Source: Streptomyces sp. 378 | GTDB taxonomy: Bacteria; Actinomycetota; Actinomycetes; Streptomycetales; Streptomycetaceae | Assembly: GCF_030124145.1 (NCBI RefSeq) | Contig: NZ_JASKMS010000002.1 | Location: 62,001-126,000 of the forward strand | DNA: 64,000 bases | Direction: 5' to 3' | Shown here: positions 1 to 8,961 of the stretch, piece after piece | Layout: every line of letters starts with the position of its first letter | How positions within the stretch are numbered: the stretch's first letter is position 1 | Translations under genes and position numbers: made by a program | Notes under the pieces: model-generated | Databases searched by the model: none | What the model was told of the DNA's origin: nothing | The model's input: only the letters and a program-made list of their open reading frames with translations

Positions 1-1204
1 TGTTGGGCGAGATCACGCACCCGCCGCCGACCCCGCCGAGGAACAGGACCGGGGCGGCGATCCAGGGGGCGATGTCGAGGGGCGCGAAGCGCAGCAGCAG
101 CGCGGTGCCGCCCAGCCCGAGGATGACACCGGTGAGCCCGCCCACGGTGAGCAGGCGGCCCAGCCGGTCCACGAGGCGCCCGGAGACCGCGGCGGCCAGG
201 GCCGAGCCGAGGGCGAAGGGAGTGACCGCGAGACCCGACATGAGCGGGGAGAAGCCCAGGCCGTGCTGGTAGAAGAGGGCGAAGACCAGCCAGACGCCGC
301 TGAAGCCGATGAAGTACAACGTGCCGACACCCGCCCCGACGGCGTAGCCGCGCACGGTGGTGAACAGACGCGGGTCGAGCAGCGGCTGCGTCCCGCGGTT
401 CAGCAGGCGGTGCTGCCGACGGATGAAGACGAACAGCAGCCCGGCACCGGCCGGGAACAGCCACCACAGCCGGGTGAGGCCGCCGGTCTCCGCCTGGACC
501 AGCGGGTACATGAGCGCGAGAACGCCGAGGCCGAGGAGCAGGACACCGGGCAGGTCGACGTGTTCGCGGCCGGAGCGCCGGGTGCGGGGCAGCAGGCGGC
601 GGCCGAGCAGCACCGCGAGGATGCCGATGGGGACGTTGACGTAGAAGATCCACCGCCAGCCCTGGGGCCCGTCGGCCAGGGCGAGGATCAGGCCGCCGGC
701 GAGGGGGCCGACGGCGGAGGAGATGCCGACGGTGGCGCCGAAGAAGCCGAAGGCCCGGCCGCGCTCCCCGCCGCGGAACATCTGCTGGATGAGCGCGGAG
801 TTCTGCGGGGCCATGAAGCCGGCCGCCAGGCCCTGGGCGAGCCGGGCCACCACCAGCAAGGTGATGGTGGGGGCCGCCCCGCAGGCCGCGCTGAAGAGCA
901 CGAAGCCGCTGAGGGCGAGCAGGAAGATGCGGCGCCGGTCCAGGGCGTCACCGAGCCGGCCCGCGGTGACGAGGGCGAGGCCGAAGGAGAGGGCGTAGCC
1001 GGACACCACCCACTGCACCTCGGCCGCGGAGGCGTGCAGCTGTTTCTGGACGGTGGGCAGGGCGACCGCCACGATCGACACGTCCAGCAGGCTCATGAAG
1101 CCGGCCACCAGCGTGACCCACAGGGCCCGCCACCGGTTGGGGTCCGGTTCGTGGCCGTCCTCGTGCCCGCCCCGGCTCCGGCCGCCCGCCGCCGACGTCG
1201 TCAC
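1..1204 (-). CDS. MFS drug:H+ antiporter, DHA2 (EmrB/QacA) type, 3' end cut by the window edge
   Basis: This is the N-terminal ~400 residues of a 14-helix major facilitator exporter that would expel hydrophobic drugs in exchange for protons at the cytoplasmic membrane. The GTG start is preceded by GAGGAG. Early residues contain the family signature around FMSLLDVSIVAVALPTVQ, then the motif-A-like GRLGDALDRRR after helix 2 and a GPLAGGLI stretch as in motif C. The reading frame stays open to base 2, so the stop codon lies outside the window. Nothing beside it suggests a regulator; upstream on the other strand is an unrelated small gene. The family call is secure; the substrate is unknown. Confidence 0.9.
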   Translation of the reverse strand, partial: MTTSAAGGRSRGGHEDGHEPDPNRWRALWVTLVAGFMSLLDVSIVAVALPTVQKQLHASAAEVQWVVSGYALSFGLALVTAGRLGDALDRRRIFLLALSGFVLFSAACGAAPTITLLVVARLAQGLAAGFMAPQNSALIQQMFRGGERGRAFGFFGATVGISSAVGPLAGGLILALADGPQGWRWIFYVNVPIGILAVLLGRRLLPRTRRSGREHVDLPGVLLLGLGVLALMYPLVQAETGGLTRLWWLFPAGAGLLFVFIRRQHRLLNRGTQPLLDPRLFTTVRGYAVGAGVGTLYFIGFSGVWLVFALFYQHGLGFSPLMSGLAVTPFALGSALAAAVSGRLVDRLGRLLTVGGLTGVILGLGGTALLLRFAPLDIAPWIAAPVLFLGGVGGGCVISPN

Positions 1205-1405
1205 TTGGGCTCCTCTCACCAGGCACGCACCCGGCGAACCAAGTTCCCCGCCGGGTCTCGGGCACACACCGCGCCCGAGAGGGCGACCACCGTCCCACCC
1301 TGAGCGCCCGTGCCTCACGTTGCGTGACCGACCGGGGCGCCGCGCAAGGCCCCGTCCGCACGGGACTCGCCTTCTGGGAGGCGTGGCGACACCCCAGCTC
1401 AAGGG

Positions 1406-1693
1406 GTGCGACGGAGTGCGAGATCCGCAAGGTGCGGACGGGGCCGACGGCGTCGGCTGCCCTCCGGTGAGGTGCACGCGTGGGAGCCGGGCCGCAACGA
1501 GACGGTCTGCGGCCTGTCCCTCAGCCGCTCCCGGCTGGTCCGGTTCCCGCACGTCGAGTGGCCGGACACCTTCCCGGAGTCGGGCGGCGCGGCCGACCGG
1601 GTGCAGCGGCAGTGCCCGCGCTGCGCCTCGGTGGCGGGACGCAGGGGCTCCGATGCCCGCCCGCGGTGGCACCGCACCCGTCCTCGCCCGTGA
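1406..1693 (+). CDS. Conserved small actinobacterial protein with paired cysteines
   Basis: This 95-residue basic protein matches, from memory, a small family common in Streptomyces that contains HAWEPGRNETVCGLSLSRSR and a C-terminal QRQCPRC. One cysteine in the VCGL segment and two in CPRC could form part of a metal-binding site, but a fourth ligand is not obvious. The GTG start is uncertain because only AAGGG sits directly before it; the conserved part begins near residue 24. No function is known to me. The gene is monocistronic and is followed immediately by the remnant of an alpha/beta hydrolase. Confidence 0.55.
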   Translation: MRRSARSARCGRGRRRRLPSGEVHAWEPGRNETVCGLSLSRSRLVRFPHVEWPDTFPESGGAADRVQRQCPRCASVAGRRGSDARPRWHRTRPRP

Positions 1694-1741
1694 GGCCCGT
1701 CGCGCTCCGCCCCGCCCCGGGCACACACCGTACCGGCCCCG

Positions 1742-1909
1742 GTGGTCCTGGCCGAACGGAGCCGAGCCCACGACCCGCTGCGCGCCGTGACCGCCGCACG
1801 CCGACTCCTGCCCGGCGCGCGTCGCCACCCTGCCCGGCGCCTCGCACCCTTCCCTCCCCACCGAACGGCCGAGGAACTGGACCGGCTGCTGAGGGAACTC
1901 CCGGCCTGA
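1742..1909 (+). pseudogene. C-terminal remnant of an alpha/beta hydrolase
   Basis: Translation gives VLAERSRAHDPLRAVTAARR and ends with AEELDRLLRELPA before a stop. This resembles the last ~55 residues of alpha/beta hydrolases, where the catalytic histidine lies in a (H)HSLPT-like segment. In the shifted frame the middle reads VATLPGASHPSLPT, so two compensating frameshifts appear to flank that segment. The nucleophile and oxyanion regions are absent upstream. I treat it as a decayed gene end rather than a small gene. Confidence 0.5.
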
Positions 1910-1971
1910 AGCCCAGCGGGACCGCGTCCGCGTGTCCGGGGCGCGGGGCCCGCGGCACCGGCCGCCCTCCG

Positions 1972-3129
1972 TCAACCGCGCTCCCGTCCGTCGCACACCG
2001 CGGCGCCGCCGCTCGCGGCGGGCCGGGGGCGGAGGGGGACACCGTTGGTGCGCAGCACCTCGCGGACGTCCAGGATCAGTGAGAACACCTCGCGATTGCG
2101 GTCCTCGCCCTGCTCGTCCCAGGCCCGCTGCTCGGCCTCGACGGCCATCCGGTCCTCGGCGAACACCCGCTCGGTGAAACGCCTGATGAGAGGCCAGGCG
2201 AGCTGCAGGACGCCGGGGAACCGAGGCTTCTCGATCATGAGCAAACCGAAGGCGCGACACCTGCGCTGTTCGGCGTCCTCGGGTACATAGGCGGCCCAGA
2301 GACGGAAGGCGGGCCGCTCCGCGTTCTCCGGGACCAGGTCGAGGGTCTGGTACGGGTAGGCGGTGCGGATCGTCATGACGTCGCAGGAGTCGCTGCCGCC
2401 GATGCCCTCGGAGGCCAGCAGGCTGGCCCCGCGGTTCCGCTTGCCCCCGGCATGACTGAAGAGGTACCTGGCCTCCACCGACTGCTCGTCGGTCCGGTAG
2501 TCCAGCAGTTCGGGGTGGAGTCTGCCGACGACGCCCCGGTGGAGGAACTGGTGGTTCATGTCGAGCAGGTTCTCGTGCATGAACGAGTAGTGGCAGCGCA
2601 CGGTCCGGGAGTAGGTCATGGTCTTGTAGCGCGGTGACCCGAACGCCGGCAGGTCCGGCAGCGGCGCGTCGGCCGCCTTGTCGGGGTCGCCCGGGAACGC
2701 GAACACCAGGCCGTACGCCTCCCGGACGGGGTAGCCGCGCACGCCCCGCGGCGGCCGGCCGTCGCCCTTGGAGAGGTAAGGGATCTGCGAGATGCGGCCG
2801 TCACCGCGATAGGCCCAGGCGTGATAGCAGCAGCGCAGTGCCTCGCCCTCCACGACGCCCATGCTCAGCGGCACCTGACGGTGGGCGCAGCGGTCCTCCA
2901 GCGCGTACACGGTGCCGCTCTCGCCGCGGTACAGCGCGATGCGCTCACCGGCGAACGTCGCCGCGAACGTCCCCTTGCTGCGCACGTTCCTCGACAGCGC
3001 CACGGGATACCAGAAGTCCGGGTTCGCCCCGACGCGCCGGAGGTCGATCCTGCCGGTGACCGGGTCGCGATGCTCCGAGGGCCACTCATCCCCGCCAGAG
3101 AAGGTCCCGGCCTCGTCGGTCTCGGACAT
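1972..3129 (-). CDS. Rieske non-haem iron oxygenase
   Basis: This 385-residue cytoplasmic oxygenase alpha subunit would use O2 and electrons from a reductase to hydroxylate or demethylate an unknown substrate. The Rieske [2Fe-2S] ligands are C81-x-H83 and C100-x2-H103, spaced by 16 residues. The catalytic domain has the mononuclear iron motif ENLLDMNHQFLH (Asp and His ligands). The ATG start was chosen over an open upstream extension because GGGAGAGG precedes it and homologues start near the WPSEHRDP segment. No ferredoxin or reductase gene lies beside it, so the electron donor must be encoded elsewhere. It is probably transcribed alone. Confidence 0.85.
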   Translation of the reverse strand: MSETDEAGTFSGGDEWPSEHRDPVTGRIDLRRVGANPDFWYPVALSRNVRSKGTFAATFAGERIALYRGESGTVYALEDRCAHRQVPLSMGVVEGEALRCCYHAWAYRGDGRISQIPYLSKGDGRPPRGVRGYPVREAYGLVFAFPGDPDKAADAPLPDLPAFGSPRYKTMTYSRTVRCHYSFMHENLLDMNHQFLHRGVVGRLHPELLDYRTDEQSVEARYLFSHAGGKRNRGASLLASEGIGGSDSCDVMTIRTAYPYQTLDLVPENAERPAFRLWAAYVPEDAEQRRCRAFGLLMIEKPRFPGVLQLAWPLIRRFTERVFAEDRMAVEAEQRAWDEQGEDRNREVFSLILDVREVLRTNGVPLRPRPAASGGAAVCDGRERG

Positions 3130-3479
3130 GCCTCTCCCTCGCGCGTACGGGCGGCGACTGCCGCGCGTCACATCAGGCAGCACCGAGCTGCCGGCGGACA
3201 CCCCGGCGTCGCCCATCCTGGTCGCGGCGCGCCGGTCACGCCCTGCCCAGCGCGTACGGACGGGTGACTCCGGTGGCCGCGGTGTCCTTGCGGAATGCTC
3301 CGAGGACGCGGTCCTGGCCGGTGGCCCAGCCCTCGGGCCACTTCGCACCGGCCTTCACCGCTCCCGCCCCCGGCGGGCGGAGGACGCGGCCCCGTGTGCC
3401 GAGGGGGGAGGGGCGGGCACCACGGGCACGGCGGCCCGCATCGACGCCACTTGGCCCCCGCGGGAGGGGTTCCTGCCGG
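3130..3479. other. 350-bp gene-free stretch with one half of a repeated 24-bp element
   Basis: I see no convincing gene on either strand. Bases 3249-3272 match 15086-15109 at 21 of 24 positions (core GCGTACGGA-GGGTGAC). Both copies lie upstream of minus-strand redox enzymes (the Rieske oxygenase here, the radical SAM protein there), so a shared promoter or operator is possible. Confidence 0.4.
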
Positions 3480-5195
3480 TCAGCTCTCGGGGACGCGCAC
3501 CGCCAGGAGGGCCACGTCGTCGTCGTTGCCGGGCCGGACGCGGCGCAGGAGCTGGTCGGTGAACGAGGCGAGGGGGCGGTGGGCGAGGGCGGCGGCGTGC
3601 TGACGCAGTCGGTCCAGTCCCTCGTCGAGGGTGTGGCGGGGCGCCTCGATGAGGCCGTCCGTGTACAGCACCAGGGTGGAACCGGGCGGGAGCAGCGCGG
3701 TGGCGTCGGGGCGCCGGGTGCCCGTCTGGGTGCCCAGGAGGATGCCGTGGCCGTCGGTGAGGTAGCGGGCCAGGCCGTCCCGGCTGATCAGCAGCGGCGG
3801 AGGGTGACCGGCGTTGGTCCAGGACAGCTTCCACTGCCCGGCGTCGGCCGGTTCGACCCGGGCGAAGATCGTCGTGGCCATGGTGACGTCGGTGATGTGC
3901 TGGATCGCCTGATCGAGCCGTTCGACGATCCGGCTGGGGGGTTCGTGCTGGGACCAGGCGTAGGCGCGGAGCATGTTGCGCACCTGCGCCATGCCGGCCG
4001 CCGCCTCCAGGTCGTGGCCGACGACGTCTCCGATGGCCAGTGCGGTGGACTCGTCGGCCAGGGGGAAGGCGTCGTACCAGTCGCCGCCCACCTGTGAGGC
4101 GTCGGGAGCGGGCAGGTAGCGGACGGTCAACTCCAGGCCCGCGACGCCCGGCATCTGTGGCAGCAGGTGGTTCTGCATGGTCTCGGCCACCTTGCGCTGA
4201 CGCTGGTAGAGGCGTGCGTTGTCCAGGGCGAGACCGGCACGGCGGGCGATGTCCTCGATCAGTGGAAGGTCCACGGGCGTGAAGGCCGGCCGGTTCGCGT
4301 CGCGCCCGAGGGTCAGCGCTCCCAGGACGGCGCGGGTGCTGCGGATGGGCGCGATGGCCGCCGAGTGCATCCCTGTGGCTTCGAACAGGCGGCGCTGCTC
4401 GACCGCGATGCCGGAATCCGGTGCCCCCTGGTAGGTCTGCGGTACGGCCAGGTTGGAGGCGACACCGCGCAGGGCTCTGGACAGGGGCATCGGGGATTCC
4501 TCCGGGATCGGCGGCATCGGCCCCTGGAGGTCTTCGCGGTGGGTGTACGTGTCACCCTCGGCGTGGACCACGATGCTGCGCCACACCTCGTCGCGTTCGG
4601 TGATCAGATCGACGACGACCCAGTCCGCGAGCCGCGGCACGACCAGCCCCACCAGACGGCGCAGCGCCTCGTCGACGTCCAGCGTGGAGGTCAGCTGCGC
4701 GGTGGTCTCGGCGAGCAGCGCCAGCCGGTGCAGCTCGGACAGCGGCTGGGCCGCCGGTTCCGGTTGCGGGTCGGCGAGTTCCTGGTGGTCGGGGGCGTGG
4801 AAGACGACGAGCGTGCCCGCGTGCCGGCCGCCGACGTCGTAGGGCGTGATCAGCCAGGAGATGCGCAGCAGGGTGCCGTCGCCGCAGACGAAGTAGGCCT
4901 CGTCGGCCTGGGCCGTGCGCCCGGCGTGGAACGGCTGCCGCATGGCGCACTGGGTTCGCGGCAGTGGCTGCCCCTGCGGGCCTCGGTGCAGCAGGTCGTG
5001 CGCGTCATGGCCGATCAGATCGTCGGCGGAGCGGCCCAGGAGCTGCTCGGCGCGGGTGTTCACGGCGACGACGCAGCCCTGCTCGTTCACGACGTAGGCA
5101 CCGGCGCCGATTGCTTCCAGAGTCCCGGCCAGCACGACGGACGCTGTGGGCACGGACGCCCCCTCAAAGGTCTCCGTGTGCTCCGGCCCCGCCAT
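3480..5195 (-). CDS. PAS-GAF-PP2C (SpoIIE/RsbU-type) serine phosphatase
   Basis: This 571-residue sensor phosphatase probably dephosphorylates an anti-anti-sigma factor in a partner-switching cascade. Domains in order: a PAS domain at about residues 20-130 (ending ISWLITPYDVGGRHAGTLVV), a GAF domain at about 155-330, and a PP2C/SpoIIE domain at about 345-571. Metal-binding motifs are visible as VGGDWYDAF, IGDVVGHD, LYTDGLIE and GNDDDVALLAV. An AGGGAGG ribosome site precedes the ATG. There is no kinase (HATPase) domain. No anti-sigma or STAS gene is adjacent; the nearest STAS gene in the window is at 44.5 kb. The input signal is unknown. Confidence 0.92.
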   Translation of the reverse strand: MAGPEHTETFEGASVPTASVVLAGTLEAIGAGAYVVNEQGCVVAVNTRAEQLLGRSADDLIGHDAHDLLHRGPQGQPLPRTQCAMRQPFHAGRTAQADEAYFVCGDGTLLRISWLITPYDVGGRHAGTLVVFHAPDHQELADPQPEPAAQPLSELHRLALLAETTAQLTSTLDVDEALRRLVGLVVPRLADWVVVDLITERDEVWRSIVVHAEGDTYTHREDLQGPMPPIPEESPMPLSRALRGVASNLAVPQTYQGAPDSGIAVEQRRLFEATGMHSAAIAPIRSTRAVLGALTLGRDANRPAFTPVDLPLIEDIARRAGLALDNARLYQRQRKVAETMQNHLLPQMPGVAGLELTVRYLPAPDASQVGGDWYDAFPLADESTALAIGDVVGHDLEAAAGMAQVRNMLRAYAWSQHEPPSRIVERLDQAIQHITDVTMATTIFARVEPADAGQWKLSWTNAGHPPPLLISRDGLARYLTDGHGILLGTQTGTRRPDATALLPPGSTLVLYTDGLIEAPRHTLDEGLDRLRQHAAALAHRPLASFTDQLLRRVRPGNDDDVALLAVRVPES

Positions 5196-5395
5196 CGCGG
5201 CCTCCCTGCTGATCGGGCCGGCGTCCTGTCACCGGCATCCCTGCCTGCTCGCCTTCCCCGTATGCCCCTGCGAGGAAGAATTCCACGTCGTGCGGCGACG
5301 CTCAGCGCGGGCGGGTCCCTGACCCGGCATTCAGAGGAACCGGGCCGGGCGGGCCGACGGCGACCCCGGCCCTGCGGGGAGCCGGGGTGGACCGC

Positions 5396-6238
5396 TCAGG
5401 TCAGGTCCAGGTCCGCGTACAGGAGGTGGTGGTCCGAGTGCGGACTCGGAAGCACCCGGTGACCGAGCGGGACGACGCCTCGCAGAAACACGTAGTCGAA
5501 CTTGCTCTGCCAGTCGGTGGTCGGCCGGCAGCTCCCGGTGGACGACGGACGGCACTGCGGGTCCACGTCCGTGGCCAGTGCCCAGATCCGGGCGAGTTCG
5601 GGGGCGTCCGGCACGGCGTTGAGGTCGCCGAGCAGGATCGCGCGGTCGTACCGGGCGAACTCCCGGGCGAGCACACGGGTCTGACCGTCCCGGACCTCCT
5701 GCTGCTCCCGCTGGGCGAGATGGGTGTTGAAGACACGCACGGACCGGTCGCCCACCGTGGTGGTCACGGCCATGTACCCGCGGTCCTCGGATCCGCCGTC
5801 GGGATACTCCACGCTCACGGGGTCAGTCATCGGCGCGGCCGAGAGGATGGCCTGGCCGTAGGCGCCCGGATGCCACGGCGCGCCGCCGCAGCGGCCCCAC
5901 TTCCGCAGCACGCTCCCGTACTCGACGCGGTACACCAGCCCGTGAAGGTTCTCCAGGTACTCCCGGATCCTCTCGACGTCACGCACACACGCCTCCTGGA
6001 GGCCGATGACCTGGGGCGCGTACGCGGCGATCTCCGCGGCCCGGTCGACGTCGCTCGTCTCGCAGGGGTTGCAGATGTTCCACGTCATGACACGGTTCGC
6101 CACGACGTCCCGGACGGCCTCGGCGCGCCGCCCCCCGGCGTAGAGGGCGCCGCCCGGTTCACTGGGGCCGACGAGCACCACGAAGACCGCCGCCATGGCG
6201 CCCGCGAACCACCGCGCGCACGTCCCCCTGCCGAGCAC
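5396..6238 (-). CDS. Secreted endonuclease/exonuclease/phosphatase-fold protein
   Basis: This is a roughly 280-residue EEP-superfamily hydrolase with an N-terminal hydrophobic segment (AMAAVFVVLVG) that acts as signal peptide or anchor. Family motifs are present: VMTWNIC, the metal-binding Glu in GLQEACV, FNTHLAQRE, LLGDLNAVPD and the terminal SDHHLLYADL. I chose the GTG at 6238 because GAGGAG lies 8 bases upstream; an earlier in-frame GTG at 6286 exists. Extracellular members of this fold cleave nucleic acids, phosphoesters or lipids, so the substrate cannot be stated. It is probably monocistronic. Confidence 0.85.
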   Translation of the reverse strand: MLGRGTCARWFAGAMAAVFVVLVGPSEPGGALYAGGRRAEAVRDVVANRVMTWNICNPCETSDVDRAAEIAAYAPQVIGLQEACVRDVERIREYLENLHGLVYRVEYGSVLRKWGRCGGAPWHPGAYGQAILSAAPMTDPVSVEYPDGGSEDRGYMAVTTTVGDRSVRVFNTHLAQREQQEVRDGQTRVLAREFARYDRAILLGDLNAVPDAPELARIWALATDVDPQCRPSSTGSCRPTTDWQSKFDYVFLRGVVPLGHRVLPSPHSDHHLLYADLDLT

Positions 6239-6478
6239 CCTCGCCTCCTCACCGCGGACACACCCGATGTCCGTGTCTCCGTGCACGAGGCTATGGGATG
6301 GGGCACGAGGTTACGGGAGGGGGTCGTCGGGCATGCGGGGACGGTGTCCTCTTGTATGCCGCCGCCCCGGGAGGACGCCGGGGCGGCGCCACGCTCCCGG
6401 CCTCATGGCGCCTTCGGCCGGGAACGGCCAGGCTGTGCATAGGGTGACTGAACTGGTGATCGACACGGGCGGTGGCAC

Positions 6479-7174
6479 ATGGAGTGGCAGAAGTTCGCCG
6501 AGGAGATGGCCGTGCTCGCCCGGACCCTGCTCAAACAGGACTCCGTGCAGGAGACGCTGGACGAGATCGCGGCGTCGGCCGTGAAGCTGGTGGACGGCTG
6601 TGACGCGGCCGGGGTCCTCGCGGTGCGCAAGGGCCGCGCCGTCACGCTGTCCTCCTACGGCGACATGGTCGAGGAATCCGACCGGGTGCAGGGTGAACTG
6701 GGTGAGGGGCCGTGCTTCGATCTCGCAAGACGCGTGGACGAGGACCGCGTGTTCCGGATCGTGGACATGACCCGGCCCCAGCCGGACTGGCCGCGGTACG
6801 CCGAGGCCGCCCGCGCACTGGGCATCGGGAGCATGACCGGGATTCTGCTCTACACCCACGACGAGGACTTCGGCGCGCTGAACCTGTACGCCCGACGCCC
6901 GGGGGTCTTCACCGAGGAGAACGCCACCGCCGGCTGGCTGCTGGCCTCGCACGCCGCCGTCGCCCTCGCGGACGCCCGCACCATCGACCAGCTGGAGCAC
7001 GCCCTGGAGACCCGGCACGCCATCGGCGAGGCCATGGGCATCCTCATGGAACGCCACGGGATGAGCGAGGACGACGCCTTCAGTGTGCTGCGCAACATCT
7101 CCCAGCACCACAACATCAAGCTGCGCGACGTCGCACAGCGGATCCGCGACAAGCGCACCAGTGATCCGTCGTGA
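6479..7174 (+). CDS. GAF-ANTAR domain RNA-binding antiterminator
   Basis: In this 231-residue protein, residues ~20-165 form a GAF sensor domain and ~170-230 an ANTAR helical domain containing TRHAIGEAMGILMERHGMSEDDAFSVL. ANTAR proteins bind paired hairpins in nascent mRNA and promote read-through; the GAF domain would sense a small ligand. The start is ATG with a weak GGTGG upstream. No dual-hairpin target is evident nearby, so its targets are probably elsewhere. Confidence 0.9.
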   Translation: MEWQKFAEEMAVLARTLLKQDSVQETLDEIAASAVKLVDGCDAAGVLAVRKGRAVTLSSYGDMVEESDRVQGELGEGPCFDLARRVDEDRVFRIVDMTRPQPDWPRYAEAARALGIGSMTGILLYTHDEDFGALNLYARRPGVFTEENATAGWLLASHAAVALADARTIDQLEHALETRHAIGEAMGILMERHGMSEDDAFSVLRNISQHHNIKLRDVAQRIRDKRTSDPS

Positions 7175-7251
7175 CGGCTCGACCGCCGGGTCGACCACGC
7201 CGGACGAGCGGTGCGCGCCCGCGCTACCGCTGTGGCCGCTTCCGCCGGAGC

Positions 7252-8745
7252 TCACCGTCGGGGGGCGGCTCGCCGGTGTTCCGCCGGGTGTGTGGTGGCC
7301 TGTTCCTCAGCCCTGGCCTGGGGTACCGGACGAGTGATCCACCAGCAGGCCGCGGTCCAGGGCCCGGCCAGGACCAGTGAGGCCAGGACGTCACTGGGAT
7401 AGTGGGCGCCCGCGTACAACCGCTCGACGGCGACCGCGGTCGTGATCACTGCGGCCAGGACCACGGAGGTGACGCGCCACCCCGTGTGGCCGGTGGCCCG
7501 GAAAACGATGATCGCCGTGCAGGCGGTGAGGGCCAGGGTCGCCGTGACGTGACCGGAGGGGAAGCTCGCGGTGGGCGGTAGATCGCTGTTGAGGTGCGGT
7601 ACATCAGGACGGTCACGTGCCACCAGAGCCACGGTGACGAGGAACAAGGTCACCTGGCCCACCAAGGCCAGGGCAAGCAGCGCCAACGGCCGCCAGCTTC
7701 GGGTGACGGCCACGGCGAGCGGACCGACCACCGCCACAGCGGCGGTGATTCCCAGCGTGCCACCGAGGATTTGCAGGCCCGTGGCGCTGTCGTCCAGCCT
7801 CGGCGTGCGCGCACCCGCCAACTGGTGCACCACGGACCGGTCCCAGCTCGCCGGGCCCGAGCCCGGTCCGGCGTCCTTCACCAGGAGTCCCAGCCCATAG
7901 AGGGCACCGAGCGTCAGCAGCCAGACCACTCCCAGTGCGGCCGCGGCGACGAGCGGACGCGGCAGGACGGGGTGGTGGCGTTCGGGCACCGGGCGCAGTC
8001 CGGCTGCCGAGCCGAGGACCGGCAGTCCGGACGGCACGCGGGAGCGCTCCGTCCCACCGCCCTGAGCGACCCTCGGCAGCGGGTGCCCGAGCAGGCGGTC
8101 CTGCGGCCAGTGCCGGAAGGCGACCGCGGTCACCGCCAGCCAGACGGCACCCAGCAGCCAGCCCGCGACGACGTCACTGAGGTAGTGCACCCCCAGGGCC
8201 ATGCGGGTGAACCCGACCAGGACGACGATCACGACCGCCACGACGGCGGCGAACCGGCGCGCCGTCCGGTTCATCGCGGGCAGGAAGACCAGCAGCAGCA
8301 CACCGTAGGACACCAGGGAACTCAGCGCGTGCCCACTGGGAAAGCTCAGGCCGGAGGGTGTGACCAGGGGCTCGTCGACAACCGGCCGCAGTCGGCCCAC
8401 CAACGTCTTGACCACCGAGATCAAGATCCAGGCGCCCACTGCGGCCACCACCACGTACAGGGCGGCACGTACCTGACGCCGCAGCAACAGCCACACGACG
8501 CCCACGCAGATCACCCAGGCCAGGGCCGGGCTGCCTCCCAGGGCGGTGACCACCCGCAGCGCCTCCACCACCACGCCGTGGTCGGCAACGGCGTCGTTGA
8601 GCCCGTCGGCCACCGCCTCGTCCAGCCGTCGCAGAGGCCCCCACGCGCCGCGCACCAGGAACAACAGCAGCACGAAACCCACCGTCGCCGGCAACAGCAG
8701 CGCCGACCCGGTGGCAGGACGCGGCATCGTCCGTCCGTCAGGCAT
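7252..8745 (-). CDS. Tandem PAP2 membrane phosphatase (two fused domains)
   Basis: This 497-residue integral membrane protein has two complete type-2 phosphatidic acid phosphatase domains in one chain. Domain 1 carries KTLVGRLRP, FPSGHALS and the RMALGVHYLSDVV segment. Domain 2 carries VARDRPD, FPSGHVTA and ERLYAGAHYPSDVL. All three PAP2 catalytic motifs are therefore present in the first domain, and the second has the last two plus a variant first motif. Such enzymes remove phosphate from lipid phosphates or polyprenyl pyrophosphate. The ATG was chosen for its GGGAGGAA site; the longer open frame starts in unlikely sequence. It converges with the ANTAR gene. Confidence 0.88.
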   Translation of the reverse strand: MPDGRTMPRPATGSALLLPATVGFVLLLFLVRGAWGPLRRLDEAVADGLNDAVADHGVVVEALRVVTALGGSPALAWVICVGVVWLLLRRQVRAALYVVVAAVGAWILISVVKTLVGRLRPVVDEPLVTPSGLSFPSGHALSSLVSYGVLLLVFLPAMNRTARRFAAVVAVVIVVLVGFTRMALGVHYLSDVVAGWLLGAVWLAVTAVAFRHWPQDRLLGHPLPRVAQGGGTERSRVPSGLPVLGSAAGLRPVPERHHPVLPRPLVAAAALGVVWLLTLGALYGLGLLVKDAGPGSGPASWDRSVVHQLAGARTPRLDDSATGLQILGGTLGITAAVAVVGPLAVAVTRSWRPLALLALALVGQVTLFLVTVALVARDRPDVPHLNSDLPPTASFPSGHVTATLALTACTAIIVFRATGHTGWRVTSVVLAAVITTAVAVERLYAGAHYPSDVLASLVLAGPWTAACWWITRPVPQARAEEQATTHPAEHRRAAPRR

Positions 8746-8961
8746 CCACTGTTCCTCCCGCCTCGCGACCGACGTACCCGAGCGACCACGTCGAGGTGCC
8801 ACCGAGAGCCGGTGGGGAAACATCGGCGGACGTAGCCGATGATCCGGATGGTCCCGGTTGATCGAAGCGCGGGCGCGGCGTCGGCCGGTCCGCAGAGAGG
8901 GCGCCCGCAAGTCGATCACGCCGCCTTTCCCGGGCGGGGCTCGCTCGGGCCGGGGGGGCCG

